Shown here in pieces: positions 45,814-54,559 of a stretch of DNA of 64,000 nt. The position numbers were made by a program, and so were the translations under genes. The DNA comes from an uncultured Paracoccaceae bacterium. GTDB taxonomy: Bacteria > Pseudomonadota > Alphaproteobacteria > Rhodobacterales > Rhodobacteraceae. The stretch covers positions 186,001 to 250,000 of the forward strand of contig CANLPZ010000002.1 in NCBI GenBank assembly GCA_947493145.1. The letters are read 5' to 3'. The notes under the pieces are model-generated. The model worked only from the letters and a program-made list of their open reading frames with translations. It was not told where the DNA came from and searched no databases. The first letter of the stretch is position 1, and the number at the start of each line of letters is the position of its first letter.

Positions 45814-46530
45814 TCAGATTGCGACATTAACCGAAAGCCGGTCCGCAATCATATTGCGTAATAACGTTATGTCGGCGCGTAAATCGCGTCGTTCCGCGTT
45901 GTGGCGCGCCAGCAGTTCGACCGCGTTTTCCAAAGCACGGTCAGACGCAGATTTTGCCAATCCACGCGCAAACTGCGTGACATAGGCAACGTCAGCGGTT
46001 TTCATATCGCGACATAGGATTTCTTGAACATGGCTTAGATCATCCTGCAGCGCGATGGCATCGGGTTCGATGCGTTCGTCGGACACGGGACGTGGCCCAA
46101 CGGGATGGTGTTCGGGAGGAAGGTGTTTTAATACCAAAGCTTGGAACGTGCTGATGTTTGCAATAGGTTTGTGCAAAAAATCATTTGCGCCTGCGGCCAA
46201 AGCGCGCGGTTTCCCATCGACGTCCCCGCTGGTTCCCAAGATAACTTGGATGCGGGGGCGCGAATTTGACAGCTCGCGGATCAATTCAATTCCGGATCCG
46301 TCAGGAAGCCCAATATCGATGATGGCCACCGTGGGGCGATACACTTTCAAATGTTTTTGGGCTGAACGCAGGCTGTCTGCACGTCGAATTCTTGCGCCAG
46401 AACGCAGACATAGCAGGCGAAAGGCTTCGCAGGCGAAACGGCTATCCTCAACAGCAAGTACAGTCATTCCCAATAGGGGGCGCCGCGCTGTTGGCGCACG
46501 GTGGCCGATGAAAGTGTTGTAGTCATCCAT
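45814..46530 (-). CDS. Response regulator with receiver domain and helical C-terminus
   Basis: A 238-residue protein. The receiver domain spans about 20-135: acidic pocket Glu28-Asp29, phosphoacceptor Asp72 in IIDIGLPDGSG, conserved Thr/Ser in LGTSGD and Lys121 in FLHKPI. The C-terminal 100 residues are helical with no recognised DNA-binding or enzymatic domain, so output is probably by protein contact. No histidine kinase is adjacent. Confidence 0.87.
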   Translation of the reverse strand: MDDYNTFIGHRAPTARRPLLGMTVLAVEDSRFACEAFRLLCLRSGARIRRADSLRSAQKHLKVYRPTVAIIDIGLPDGSGIELIRELSNSRPRIQVILGTSGDVDGKPRALAAGANDFLHKPIANISTFQALVLKHLPPEHHPVGPRPVSDERIEPDAIALQDDLSHVQEILCRDMKTADVAYVTQFARGLAKSASDRALENAVELLARHNAERRDLRADITLLRNMIADRLSVNVAI

Positions 46531-46674
46531 GTTCGAATCCCCGTTTTTTTACAATTCGGATGTATGCTAGGGCCGCGAAGGCTAAGGACCGGTTAATAGG
46601 CGTGACGCTGCGCCTCACTTGCGTAATTTGAAACGCCGTTTAAAAAAATCGAAACCGGTTGAGGAGAATTTGAA

Positions 46675-47079
46675 ATGATTGGACGTTTGAACCATGTCGC
46701 GATTGCTGTCCCTGATTTGGACGCAGCAGCCGAACAGTACCGCACAGCTTTGGGTGCAAATGTTGGGGCTCCGCAGGACGAACCCGATCACGGCGTGACG
46801 GTCATTTTTATCGAATTGCCGAATACCAAAATTGAGCTACTTTATCCGTTGGGCGACGACAGTCCGATAAATGGATTTTTGGAAAAGAACCCAGCGGGTG
46901 GCATTCATCACATTTGTTACGAAGTTGATGATATCCTTGCGGCGCGTGATCAACTGGTGCAAACCGGCGCACGGGTTCTGGGGTCTGGCGATCCAAAGAT
47001 TGGGGCGCATGGAAAGCCAGTGTTGTTTCTTCACCCCAAAGATTTCAACGGCTGTCTTGTCGAACTCGAAGAAGTCTAA
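46675..47079 (+). CDS. mce: Methylmalonyl-CoA epimerase
   Basis: A 134-residue VOC-fold metalloenzyme interconverting methylmalonyl-CoA (or ethylmalonyl-CoA) epimers. Metal ligands fit His7 in LNHVAIAV, His in GGIHHICYEVDDI and the late Glu in CLVELEEV. In Rhodobacterales it serves propionate use and the ethylmalonyl-CoA pathway. meaB, 12 kb away, acts in the same route. The DUF1467 gene follows after 17 bases. Confidence 0.95.
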   Translation: MIGRLNHVAIAVPDLDAAAEQYRTALGANVGAPQDEPDHGVTVIFIELPNTKIELLYPLGDDSPINGFLEKNPAGGIHHICYEVDDILAARDQLVQTGARVLGSGDPKIGAHGKPVLFLHPKDFNGCLVELEEV

Positions 47080-47096
47080 TCTAGCTCGGAGCTGAA

Positions 47097-47390
47097 ATGT
47101 CTATCGTATCTGCCATCGTTCTTTTTGCTGTCATTTGGTTTTTGACACTGCTGTGTGTGCTTCCCGTCAGAATGGAAACGCAAGGGGACGTTGGCGAAAT
47201 TGTTGAAGGCACACATGCCTCTGCACCCGCGAATCTGAACATGAAACGAAAGGCGTGGATCACCACATTCATTTCGTTTGGGTTATGGGTGGTTCTGGCT
47301 TGGGTGATTTTGTTTTCGGGCCTTACGATCCGTGATATCGATTTTTTCAATCGGATGGGGCCGCCGACAATCGATGATACACGTGGGTAA
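47097..47390 (+). CDS. DUF1467 family small membrane protein
   Basis: A 97-residue inner-membrane protein with two helices (residues 3-25 and 55-76) and the conserved LPVRMETQGDVGEIVEGTHA between them. Habitually located beside mce in Alphaproteobacteria. Function unknown. Its 3' end overlaps the convergent EI24 gene by 44 bases. Confidence 0.88.
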   Translation: MSIVSAIVLFAVIWFLTLLCVLPVRMETQGDVGEIVEGTHASAPANLNMKRKAWITTFISFGLWVVLAWVILFSGLTIRDIDFFNRMGPPTIDDTRG

Positions 47391-48063
47391 AGGTCGCGGC
47401 ACCTAGCACCGGAATGGCAAGGTTGATCAGCGGGATCGACAATGGAACCGCCATAAGACATCCAGCGAGCCAAACTTCGCGGCTGTGCTGTTTTCGAAAC
47501 TCAATTGCGCGTTGACGCCCCAAACGGCGCATCGCAACGATTTGAAAATACTCTCGCCCCAATAAAAACCCGTTCAACGCCCAGAAAATCAACGGCGAAA
47601 GAAATGGGAGCAACAGGTACAAAATCAACGCTGCCGCGTTTGCTGCAATAAGAACGCCCAAGAAATTAACGGTATCTTTCAGACCTTCGTAAAATGGCAC
47701 ATTTTGTGCATCTGGAAGGTGGGGGTAATGTTTGTCTTCGACGGCTGTCGCAACTTGGTCAAGAAACAACGACGTAATGGCAGAGGCGACAGGGACCATC
47801 AAAAAAACCGACATCAATCCAAAGAGGAGAAATCCGCCGATCCCAACAAATCCGCCCGTTAACCACGCCAAACCACTGTCGATTTCAACGTCCATCGCGG
47901 CGACACCCAGATAGCTGATCAAAGACATGACGCTAAAAGAAAACGCGAGGAATATGGCAAGCGTTAGCCCAATCCCTAAGAAGAAAACGCGCATGAATTT
48001 AGGGTCGGAAATTTGCGAAAGGGCTTTTTTAAAGTCGTTAAATATACTCACGAATTTATCCAT
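47347..48063 (-). CDS. EI24/CysZ-family membrane protein
   Basis: A 238-residue polytopic protein of the EI24 (etoposide-induced 2.4, CysZ) family, with about four to five hydrophobic segments and the characteristic FWALNGFLLGREYFQIVAMR plus LAGCLMAVPLSIPLINLAIP. E. coli CysZ imports sulfate; whether this distant relative does is uncertain. It begins within the last 16 bases of the nitroreductase gene, so the two are coupled. Confidence 0.85.
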   Translation of the reverse strand: MDKFVSIFNDFKKALSQISDPKFMRVFFLGIGLTLAIFLAFSFSVMSLISYLGVAAMDVEIDSGLAWLTGGFVGIGGFLLFGLMSVFLMVPVASAITSLFLDQVATAVEDKHYPHLPDAQNVPFYEGLKDTVNFLGVLIAANAAALILYLLLPFLSPLIFWALNGFLLGREYFQIVAMRRLGRQRAIEFRKQHSREVWLAGCLMAVPLSIPLINLAIPVLGAATFTHVYHRLSAAPSD

Positions 48064-48626
48064 GATGTGATTTGGTCGATGTCCGGTCTTGGACGTTCCG
48101 GTGGTGTGTTGGTTTCAGTGCCGATATGAATGAACCCTGCGATGCTTTCGCCGTCTGTCAAACCCAAAGCAGCCGCACAGAATTCGGCATCGTGGCTCGC
48201 CCAGCCGCTAAGCCAATTTGCGCCCCAACCAGAGGCAAGACAGATGTTCAAAAGCGCTAAGCACACCGCACCAGCCGAATAGGTTTGTTCAATGCGTGGA
48301 ACTTTGGGGCTGTCGACAGGCGCAGACACGACCGCGACCATCAATGGTGAATTCGCGAATTGTGCGCGTACCTTTTCCACTTGATCGGCATCAAAGCCAA
48401 GCGCATTGCCGCGCGTGACAGCTTTATCTGCCAAACGGTGTAAACCGTCGCCTGACACGACAATAAACCGCCAAGGTTCCAATTTACCGTGATCAGGAGT
48501 TCGAGCGGCCGCGGTCAAAAGGTTTTTCAACTCTGTGGTATTCGGTGCGGGTCCCGTGAGGGTTTTCGCGGGGCGTGATCGTCGTGTGTTTAGAAATGCA
48601 ACGACAGAAGGATTTGGGTCTGGCAT
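48048..48626 (-). CDS. Nitroreductase-family protein (YdjA-like)
   Basis: A 192-residue FMN-dependent flavoprotein. RRSRPAKTLTGPAP carries the N-terminal FMN-phosphate contacts, ARTPDHGKLEPWRFIVV the HGK motif of the YdjA subgroup, and GWGANWLSGWAS the second FMN loop. Natural substrate unknown. Upstream gene of the pair with EI24/CysZ. Confidence 0.9.
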   Translation of the reverse strand: MPDPNPSVVAFLNTRRSRPAKTLTGPAPNTTELKNLLTAAARTPDHGKLEPWRFIVVSGDGLHRLADKAVTRGNALGFDADQVEKVRAQFANSPLMVAVVSAPVDSPKVPRIEQTYSAGAVCLALLNICLASGWGANWLSGWASHDAEFCAAALGLTDGESIAGFIHIGTETNTPPERPRPDIDQITSWINS

Positions 48627-48690
48627 TTTTTGTCCTTTGTTCCCCTAAGACATGGGCAAGTTGGGCCGTTGTTCAAGACCAAAGGGACAT

Positions 48691-49797
48691 TTACAAGACC
48701 TGTTGCGCCATTTCGGTAATCAACCCTTGAACATAGGCGTCAAAACCAGCCTTTGGCTGACGTGCCGCAAGCGTGTCTGCCATCGGGTCAGGCGCGGTGA
48801 TCTTGCTTTGGGCCAATGTTTCAATCGTCGCATGCCCACAGAACGGGACATACACTTCGGAATAGCCACCCTCATGCGTCAGCATGAGTTTCCCATCACA
48901 AATGTCGTCGGCCAAATCCATTGTCATTTTCGTCATCACTTTGAATGTCTCTGCTGTGGCAAGCATACGGCTAAGCGGATCAATCGCCGCAGCGTCGAAC
49001 CCACAAGCGACAACAATCACATCGGGGTTGAACTTGCGGATCGCAGGCAATGCAAGTTGTTCCATCGCAGCCAGATAACTGACGTGCCCTGATCCTGGCG
49101 GCAGGGGGATATTTAGGTTGTAACCGTCCCCGTCACCCGTGCCGCGATCGGCAAAATCACCTGTATCCACCGGGTAATTGTGTTCTTGGTGGATAGATAC
49201 GGTAAACACGTCCGCACGATCGTAAAAAACGGCTTCGGTCCCGTTTCCATGATGCACATCCCAATCCAGCACCGCAACGCGTTCACATTTTCGGTCCGAA
49301 AGCGCAGCCTCAACTGCGATGCCAATGTTTGACAACAAACAAAACCCGTTCGGAAAGTCCGGCAAACAGTGATGGCCTGGTGGTCGCGACAGAGCGTAGG
49401 CATTTTGAGCGGACCCGTCGAGGACAGTATCAAGCGCGGATTTGGTTAAACCCGCGGATTGGCACGCAATTTCGAACCCACCAGCCGCAAACGGCGTTCG
49501 CAACCCCAATTCGCCCCCGCCTGAATCGGAAAGGGATTTGAATTCGGCAATAAACGATTGCGGGTGCACGCGTGCGAGATCGTCTTGCGTCACCATCGGT
49601 GCAGATCTCACTGAAAGGTTTTGCGTTAATCCTGTGACGTCCATCAGATTTTTGAGCCGTCGTTTCGTTTCAGGATTTTCAGGAAGCCCACCAGACGAAA
49701 GGGGTTGGACCAACCCGCCCAGTGGCAACGTAAAGGCATAATTTCCGCCCGCATGCCAAAAACATTTTTCGTCCCAGAAAAAGGCTGTTGAGGTCAT
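48691..49797 (-). CDS. Histone-deacetylase-family (class II) amidohydrolase
   Basis: A 368-residue zinc hydrolase of the arginase/deacetylase fold, the group containing acetylpolyamine amidohydrolase and HDAC-like enzymes. Active-site stretches: LSRPPGHHCLPD, VLDWDVHHGNGTEAVFY with the zinc-binding Asp and His, IHQEHNYPVDTG, and CGFDAAAIDPLSRM. Substrate is probably an acetylated polyamine or protein lysine. Its start overlaps the stop of the 80-residue gene upstream (ATGA). Confidence 0.92.
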   Translation of the reverse strand: MTSTAFFWDEKCFWHAGGNYAFTLPLGGLVQPLSSGGLPENPETKRRLKNLMDVTGLTQNLSVRSAPMVTQDDLARVHPQSFIAEFKSLSDSGGGELGLRTPFAAGGFEIACQSAGLTKSALDTVLDGSAQNAYALSRPPGHHCLPDFPNGFCLLSNIGIAVEAALSDRKCERVAVLDWDVHHGNGTEAVFYDRADVFTVSIHQEHNYPVDTGDFADRGTGDGDGYNLNIPLPPGSGHVSYLAAMEQLALPAIRKFNPDVIVVACGFDAAAIDPLSRMLATAETFKVMTKMTMDLADDICDGKLMLTHEGGYSEVYVPFCGHATIETLAQSKITAPDPMADTLAARQPKAGFDAYVQGLITEMAQQVL

Positions 49798-50036
49798 GTC
49801 TCTTCGGCCGTTTTAAGAGCATAAAGTCCCTCGGGTAAATCCAAAGCAGCCAATAGATCGTCAACTTGAGCCAGTGACAAAGTGATTTTGGACATTTGGT
49901 CCGTTCGGGCATCAAATTGGTCAATCGTAACACAGTCTTCAAACGCGGTGACAACGACATCTTCTTTCAGCGGGGTTGGGCCTTGATCAACCAGCGTAAT
50001 AACGGTGGCATCAAATTCGTGTTCGATACTAAACAT
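49794..50036 (-). CDS. Conserved hypothetical protein, 80 residues
   Basis: An acidic beta-rich protein (MFSIEHEFDATVITLVDQG; SLAQVDDLLAALDLPEGLY). I recall near-identical small proteins next to HDAC-family genes in other Rhodobacterales, and the ATGA overlap here argues for a functional link. No domain or reaction known. Confidence 0.78.
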   Translation of the reverse strand: MFSIEHEFDATVITLVDQGPTPLKEDVVVTAFEDCVTIDQFDARTDQMSKITLSLAQVDDLLAALDLPEGLYALKTAEET

Positions 50037-50153
50037 GCACCCAGCCTATCGAAGCGGCAATCATTTGCAAGACGCGGAATTGTGAAAAGTCTTTTACTGG
50101 CGCATGCGGAACGAACGCTTTATCGTACCCGCGAACAGGAGATTTTCATTTAC

Positions 50154-50858
50154 ATGCGTAAGGTATTTTTTTCCTTAGTCGGTGCGATCATGATCGCGGG
50201 GTGTACTGTTGCGGTTCCGCAGGGTCCCTCAACATCGCCAAAGGACACCTCTGGTCAAACGCTTGGTGCGCGGACGTTGGAACGAAATTTTTTAACTGTC
50301 GTTGAAACGGTCGAACCGGTCGCAGAGGCGGAATGCCGACGTCGGACAACCAACGTCAACTGTGATTTCCAGATTGTGGTTGACCAACGCCCCGACCAGC
50401 CACCAAACGCGTTTCAAACGCTTGATAAGAACGGGCGCCCGATCATTGCGTTTAATCTGGCGTTGATCGCGGATGCGCGCAACCAAGACGAGCTTGCCTT
50501 TGTTATGGGGCACGAGGCTGCACACCATATCCAAAACCACATTGCGCGGCAAAACCAAAACGCTACTGCAGGGGCAGTTGTTTTGGGTGGTTTGGCCGCC
50601 ATATTGGGCGCTGGTGATGCAGCGATCCAATCGGCACAACAAGTCGGCGCGACGGTTGGTGCACGGACATATTCCAAAGATTTTGAACTCGAAGCGGATC
50701 AATTGGGAACAATCATTGCAGCCAAGGCTGGCTATGATCCTGTTAAAGGCGCGGCGTTTTTCTCGCGTATTCCTGATCCAGGCGACCAGTTTTTAGGAAC
50801 ACATCCACCGAATGCTGCAAGACAGGAAATTGTGCGTCAAACGGCGGCTGGGCTTTGA
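50154..50858 (+). CDS. M48-family metallopeptidase, lipoprotein
   Basis: A 234-residue peptidase. It starts with a lipoprotein signal ending at lipobox IAGC (Cys17), so Lgt/Lsp processing should anchor it to a membrane, in the periplasm. The zinc site is His120-Glu-x-x-His124 in MGHEAAHH, with the third ligand in FELEADQLG. Such LoiP/BepA-like proteases act in outer-membrane quality control. It is followed without a gap by the IMPACT-family gene. Confidence 0.9.
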   Translation: MRKVFFSLVGAIMIAGCTVAVPQGPSTSPKDTSGQTLGARTLERNFLTVVETVEPVAEAECRRRTTNVNCDFQIVVDQRPDQPPNAFQTLDKNGRPIIAFNLALIADARNQDELAFVMGHEAAHHIQNHIARQNQNATAGAVVLGGLAAILGAGDAAIQSAQQVGATVGARTYSKDFELEADQLGTIIAAKAGYDPVKGAAFFSRIPDPGDQFLGTHPPNAARQEIVRQTAAGL

Positions 50859-51220
50859 CCTTGGCGACCTTAAAGACGCTTGAAAACCTGCTGACCGACA
50901 AAGGATCAAAATACGCAGTAAGCGGCACGCCCGTTACATCAAAACCCGAGGCTGTGAGTGCGCTGAAGGCGCTAAAACGGTCCAAGAAATATGCCAAAGC
51001 CACGCATAACACATGGGCGGTTTTGCTGAGAGATGGGACGCCTTTGAAAAATGACGATGGCGAAACCGGTGCTGGAATGGTGATTTTGCGGATGTTGGAA
51101 CGCGAAAACCTGCACGATCATTTGGTGATTGTCACGCGCTGGTACGGTGGCGTGAAATTGGGTGGGGATCGGTTTCGTCATGTTCAGACATGCGTGCGTG
51201 CCTACATGGATCAGCTTTAA
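50855..51220 (+). CDS. IMPACT/YigZ-family protein (UPF0029)
   Basis: A 121-residue protein with the UPF0029 signature: KATHNTWAVL, DDGETGAG and VTRWYGGVKLGGDRF. It lacks the N-terminal portion and C-terminal domain of full YigZ (about 200 residues), so it is a compact version. Start is apparently TTG 50855, overlapping the M48 stop; there is no nearby ATG. Eukaryotic IMPACT regulates the GCN2 kinase; the bacterial role is unclear. Confidence 0.82.
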   Translation: MTLATLKTLENLLTDKGSKYAVSGTPVTSKPEAVSALKALKRSKKYAKATHNTWAVLLRDGTPLKNDDGETGAGMVILRMLERENLHDHLVIVTRWYGGVKLGGDRFRHVQTCVRAYMDQL

Positions 51221-51304
51221 TTCGCTGTATGTTGTGCCAATTGGCTATTTTACAGCAATTCGGTAGGATCGCGAAAACTGGTCACAACACCCAAAGGTTA
51301 AAAC

Positions 51305-51658
51305 ATGATAAAGCAACAACTTTTGCGCATTTGGCAGCGCTGCATTTGGTCGTGGGACGGGGTGGTTCATGTGGCGAAAACCGAAGGATCCTTTGCCCAG
51401 TGGATCGTGGCCAATATTGTTTCTGCTTTCCTTACGTTTGTCATTCCCATGTCTGGGGCAGAGCAAGCCGTTTTGTTGATGGGGGGCGTGATGGTTTTAG
51501 CAGCGGAATGTTTTAATACAGCCATTGAACGCGTCGTCGATGATGTATCTGAAAAACGCCGGCCAGCTGCGAAACAGGCGAAAGATGCCGGATCTGCGGG
51601 TGTTGCAGTCACAGCCGTGGCTGTTGGCGTCGCATGGCTGGTCGTTTTGTTTACTTAA
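51305..51658 (+). CDS. dgkA: Diacylglycerol kinase
   Basis: A 117-residue inner-membrane kinase with three helices that phosphorylates diacylglycerol to phosphatidate. The catalytic and metal-binding motif AAECFNTAIERVVD is intact. Recycles diacylglycerol released by envelope glycan synthesis. Confidence 0.94.
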   Translation: MIKQQLLRIWQRCIWSWDGVVHVAKTEGSFAQWIVANIVSAFLTFVIPMSGAEQAVLLMGGVMVLAAECFNTAIERVVDDVSEKRRPAAKQAKDAGSAGVAVTAVAVGVAWLVVLFT

Positions 51659-51722
51659 TTGTGCAAAGTTTAGGAAATTTGTTTTTTCTATTCCTTTGAT
51701 TACCCAAAGCGTTTTCGATTTA

Positions 51723-51751
51723 GTCCCAATTGTTTTGATTGGTATTGGGAC
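51723..51751. repeat. Inverted repeat just upstream of a secreted-protein gene
   Basis: GTCCCAAT / ATTGGGAC (51723-51730, 51744-51751) are perfect 8-bp arms; an alternative CCAAT/ATTGG hairpin (51726-51730, 51738-51742) uses the same bases. Nine A follow immediately and the ATG is at 51761, so in mRNA a hairpin would stand right against the start codon. Confidence 0.5.
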
Positions 51752-51760
51752 GAAAAAAAA

Positions 51761-52348
51761 ATGTGGCGTTTTGTTGCGATGTCTTTCCTGTGGGTGACCG
51801 CGGCGTACGGCGAACCTGTTTCGGGTGTTTCAGATGGTATTCCTTATGCTGTATCCAGTAACGGATTAGCTGTCTTTTCCACGGAGGAAACAGATTGGCT
51901 CGTTCATTGCGGTGGAAGCGCCTGCATCGCTTATGCACAAGGCGCGGCTATTTATTTGCAAGCACGCGACTGGGGCGTAATCGCGAATAAAGGGCGTCAT
52001 GTTGCGGCGGTTCAGCGAAAGCGAGAGCTGTATCCGATACCTGTTCAAAAGGCCTTAAGCACATCGGAACATATGCGGTTGCTGTCTGGCGATCGGTTGA
52101 TTTTCCAAACCGATAAAACGGAAAATCTATCGGATGCGACCGCTGTGTCGTTGGACGGAATAAATGTCGTCATGCGATATATGTCCACCATGGTTGGCGT
52201 GAACAGCAGTTTTGGGCAGGACCCAACACCCAAGGCACTGGTGCAATTGGAAATGGCTGACGCACAACGGCAGTCGGGGTTTGCGCAACTGGTCCCGTTC
52301 ACCAAACCACAGGTCGAATTCGCCATCCGCGCACAAACTGGGAACTGA
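51761..52348 (+). CDS. Hypothetical secreted protein, 195 residues
   Basis: Has a short signal peptide (MWRFVAMSFLWVTAAYG) and a mixed beta body with a Cys pair (HCGGSACIAYAQG) likely to form a disulfide. The pattern of a protein that ends with LVQLEMADAQRQSGFAQLVP vaguely recalls invasion-associated locus B proteins, but I would not assign it. No Shine-Dalgarno is visible; an A-rich tract and a hairpin precede the ATG. Confidence 0.7.
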   Translation: MWRFVAMSFLWVTAAYGEPVSGVSDGIPYAVSSNGLAVFSTEETDWLVHCGGSACIAYAQGAAIYLQARDWGVIANKGRHVAAVQRKRELYPIPVQKALSTSEHMRLLSGDRLIFQTDKTENLSDATAVSLDGINVVMRYMSTMVGVNSSFGQDPTPKALVQLEMADAQRQSGFAQLVPFTKPQVEFAIRAQTGN

Positions 52349-52371
52349 CATCGAACAGGGTTGATCCAAAT

Positions 52372-52402
52372 GCAAACCCCGCGGCGGGGCCACGGGGTTT
52401 GC
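52372..52402 (-). terminator. Probable terminator behind gcrA
   Basis: GCAAACCCCG / CGGGGTTTGC, 10-bp perfect stem with an 11-base G/C-rich loop, 36 bases after the gcrA stop. Only a short ATTT follows on the minus strand, so termination efficiency is uncertain. Confidence 0.55.
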
Positions 52403-52437
52403 GATATTCCAATTGGCGCTTGTCGCCTGTGTCGAAT

Positions 52438-52998
52438 TTACCGACGTCGATCGCGCCGTGATGACATGGGTTGGAACGCAACGCCAACATGTGCTTCGCA
52501 ATACGGTTTTCCGGCTTGTACGCTTAATCCACAAAACCAAAAATCGTCTGTTGCAGGGTCACCAACGGGCCATTTGCAGGTTTTTTCTGTCAGTTCCATC
52601 AAAGAAATCTTTTTCGATTTCTTTTCGACCTCATTCACTTTGGCCAAGGCTTCTGGTGAGATTTCGTTCGCAGATGGCTGCGGTGGTAATGGCTGACCTG
52701 CAGGGATGATTGCACGGCGTGCAGGGGACATCGCGGGTTTTGGCGCTGCGCTTTCGGTTTTTGGTTCCACCTTCGCCGCGGCTTTTTTCGCCGGTGCCGC
52801 CTTTTTCACGGGTGCGGTTTTTTCCTTGGCTGGTTTTGACCCGCCGCCGCCGTTTCGGTTAGACAAGCCCAAACGGTGTACTTTACCGATGACAGCGTTA
52901 CGCGTTACGCCGCCCAACTCCTTTGCGATTTGACTGGCAGACTGCCCTTCGCCCCACATTTTTTTAAGAATTTCTACGCGTTCATCCGTCCAAGACAT
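52438..52998 (-). CDS. gcrA: GcrA-family cell-cycle regulator
   Basis: A 186-residue transcription factor typical of Alphaproteobacteria that acts with sigma-70 at CcrM-methylated GANTC promoters. The N-terminal HTH (SWTDERVEILKKMWGEGQSA; TRNAVIGKVHRLGLSNR) is followed by a Lys/Ala/Pro-rich linker and a C-terminal domain with TCKWPVGDP and FWFCGL, the RNA-polymerase-contact region. GGAG precedes the ATG. ccrM and ctrA are not in the window. Confidence 0.95.
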   Translation of the reverse strand: MSWTDERVEILKKMWGEGQSASQIAKELGGVTRNAVIGKVHRLGLSNRNGGGGSKPAKEKTAPVKKAAPAKKAAAKVEPKTESAAPKPAMSPARRAIIPAGQPLPPQPSANEISPEALAKVNEVEKKSKKISLMELTEKTCKWPVGDPATDDFWFCGLSVQAGKPYCEAHVGVAFQPMSSRRDRRR

Positions 52999-53335
52999 AT
53001 TCAGCTCCGAATTTTGACCAAAAAGTTTTACCGTGCTGAGCGATGAATGACCACCCCTGCTGGTACGCTTCCTAATTTTTAATCGTTAAGTTCCCTCAAA
53101 CCGCAGCCGCTTTTCGCTGTACACGGATAGAAAAGCGCGATATCGGACACGCATGAACACGCAAAACACATATTTTCTTCGACGACGTCGACGCTGACTT
53201 TTTCAGCGGTTTTACCACCGTGTTCCAATGGAAAACCTGCAATTTTCCAACACATCCCATAAAAACAATCGAAATCGTTGACAGTTTGGCTGTGTCTGTG
53301 CACTCAAACCTTTCAACCAGATAAGGACCACCGGA
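52999..53335. other. Divergent promoter region between gcrA and argD
   Basis: No supported gene. TTGACA at 53278-53283 is a plausible -35 for argD, though the matching -10 is poor. AAGGA at 53322 is the argD ribosome site region. I saw no GANTC site. An 82-residue-size frame in the middle lacks any start signal. Confidence 0.5.
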
Positions 53336-54514
53336 ATGATCCCTTCTGTACTTCCAACTTATGCACGTGCGCCATTGACGTTTGTCCGTGGCGAAGGCTC
53401 TTGGCTGATCGAAGAAAGTGGGCGACGTTATTTGGATTTGGGCGCGGGCATTGCCGTGAATGTTTTGGGACATGCGAACCCGGATCTGACGGAGACGTTG
53501 AAATCGCAGGCAGAAACGCTTTGGCATACATCCAATTTGTATCACATCCCGCAACAAACCCTTTTGGCCGATAAATTAGTCGACGCTACATTTGCGGATA
53601 CGGCGTTTTTTACAAACTCAGGTACGGAATGTTGTGAACTTGCCGTGAAAATGGCGCGCAAATATTTCTTTGAAAAAGGCCAAACGGATCGGACGGAAAT
53701 TATCGCGTTTGAAGGTGCGTTTCATGGACGGTCATCCGCGGGGATCGCGGCGGCTGGTGGCGACAAGTTAACTAAAGGATTTGGCCCATTGTTGCCTGGG
53801 TTTGTGCATCTAGAAAGTTTTGACATTGCGCAGGTGGCCAAGGCGATCACCGATCAAACCGCCGCAATAATTATAGAACCGGTTCAGGGCGAAGGCGGCA
53901 TCGTGCCGGTTCCTGACGAAACGCTAAAGGGATTGCGCCAGCTGGCCGATGACAATGGTGTTTTGCTAATCTTTGACGAGGTGCAATGCGGCGTCGGTCG
54001 AACTGGTAAGCTGTTCGCGCATGAATGGGCCGGCGTCACGCCAGATATTATGATGGTTGCCAAAGGGATCGGTGGCGGCTTCCCCTTGGGAGTCGTGCTT
54101 GCGACGGGAGAGGCCGCATCAGGAATGGTCGCAGGGTCCCACGGTTCGACATATGGCGGCAACCCGTTGGCCTGTGCCGTTGGGAACAAAGTCATCGATA
54201 TCGTAAACACGCCAGCATTTTTGGCCGAGGTTGTGCGAAAGTCCGGTGCCTTACGCCAATCGCTTGAAGGGCTGGTTGCAACTTATCCGGATGTGTTTGA
54301 TCACGTGCGTGGATCTGGGCTTATGCTGGGGCTTAAATGCGTCAAACCAAACGCTGAGGTGCTTCAAGCAGCCTATGACGCAGAACTCCTTGTGGTGCCG
54401 GCCGCCGACAATGTTTTGCGGTTATTGCCCGCATTGAACCTGACCGACGACGACATCGCAGATGCGGTTATCAAGCTTGAAACCGCGGCGAAAAGTTTTT
54501 CCAAAGACAGCTGA
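53336..54514 (+). CDS. argD: Acetylornithine/succinyldiaminopimelate aminotransferase
   Basis: Fold type I PLP enzyme of arginine synthesis, 392 residues. The Schiff-base Lys243 is in MMVAKGIGGGFPLG, the PLP-phosphate loop is TNSGTECCELAVKMAR, and FDEVQCGVGRTG holds the PLP-nitrogen Asp. Many such enzymes also serve lysine synthesis. argF follows after 45 bases, an arginine operon. Confidence 0.95.
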   Translation: MIPSVLPTYARAPLTFVRGEGSWLIEESGRRYLDLGAGIAVNVLGHANPDLTETLKSQAETLWHTSNLYHIPQQTLLADKLVDATFADTAFFTNSGTECCELAVKMARKYFFEKGQTDRTEIIAFEGAFHGRSSAGIAAAGGDKLTKGFGPLLPGFVHLESFDIAQVAKAITDQTAAIIIEPVQGEGGIVPVPDETLKGLRQLADDNGVLLIFDEVQCGVGRTGKLFAHEWAGVTPDIMMVAKGIGGGFPLGVVLATGEAASGMVAGSHGSTYGGNPLACAVGNKVIDIVNTPAFLAEVVRKSGALRQSLEGLVATYPDVFDHVRGSGLMLGLKCVKPNAEVLQAAYDAELLVVPAADNVLRLLPALNLTDDDIADAVIKLETAAKSFSKDS

Positions 54515-54559
54515 TAAAGTAGCTTGGCCGGACAGCGTCGAGCAAAGAAAGATCGAACC

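Noticed and set aside
53079..53303. 74-codon frame between gcrA and argD
   Set aside because: No ribosome site, odd Cys-rich composition, and it covers the likely promoter region.
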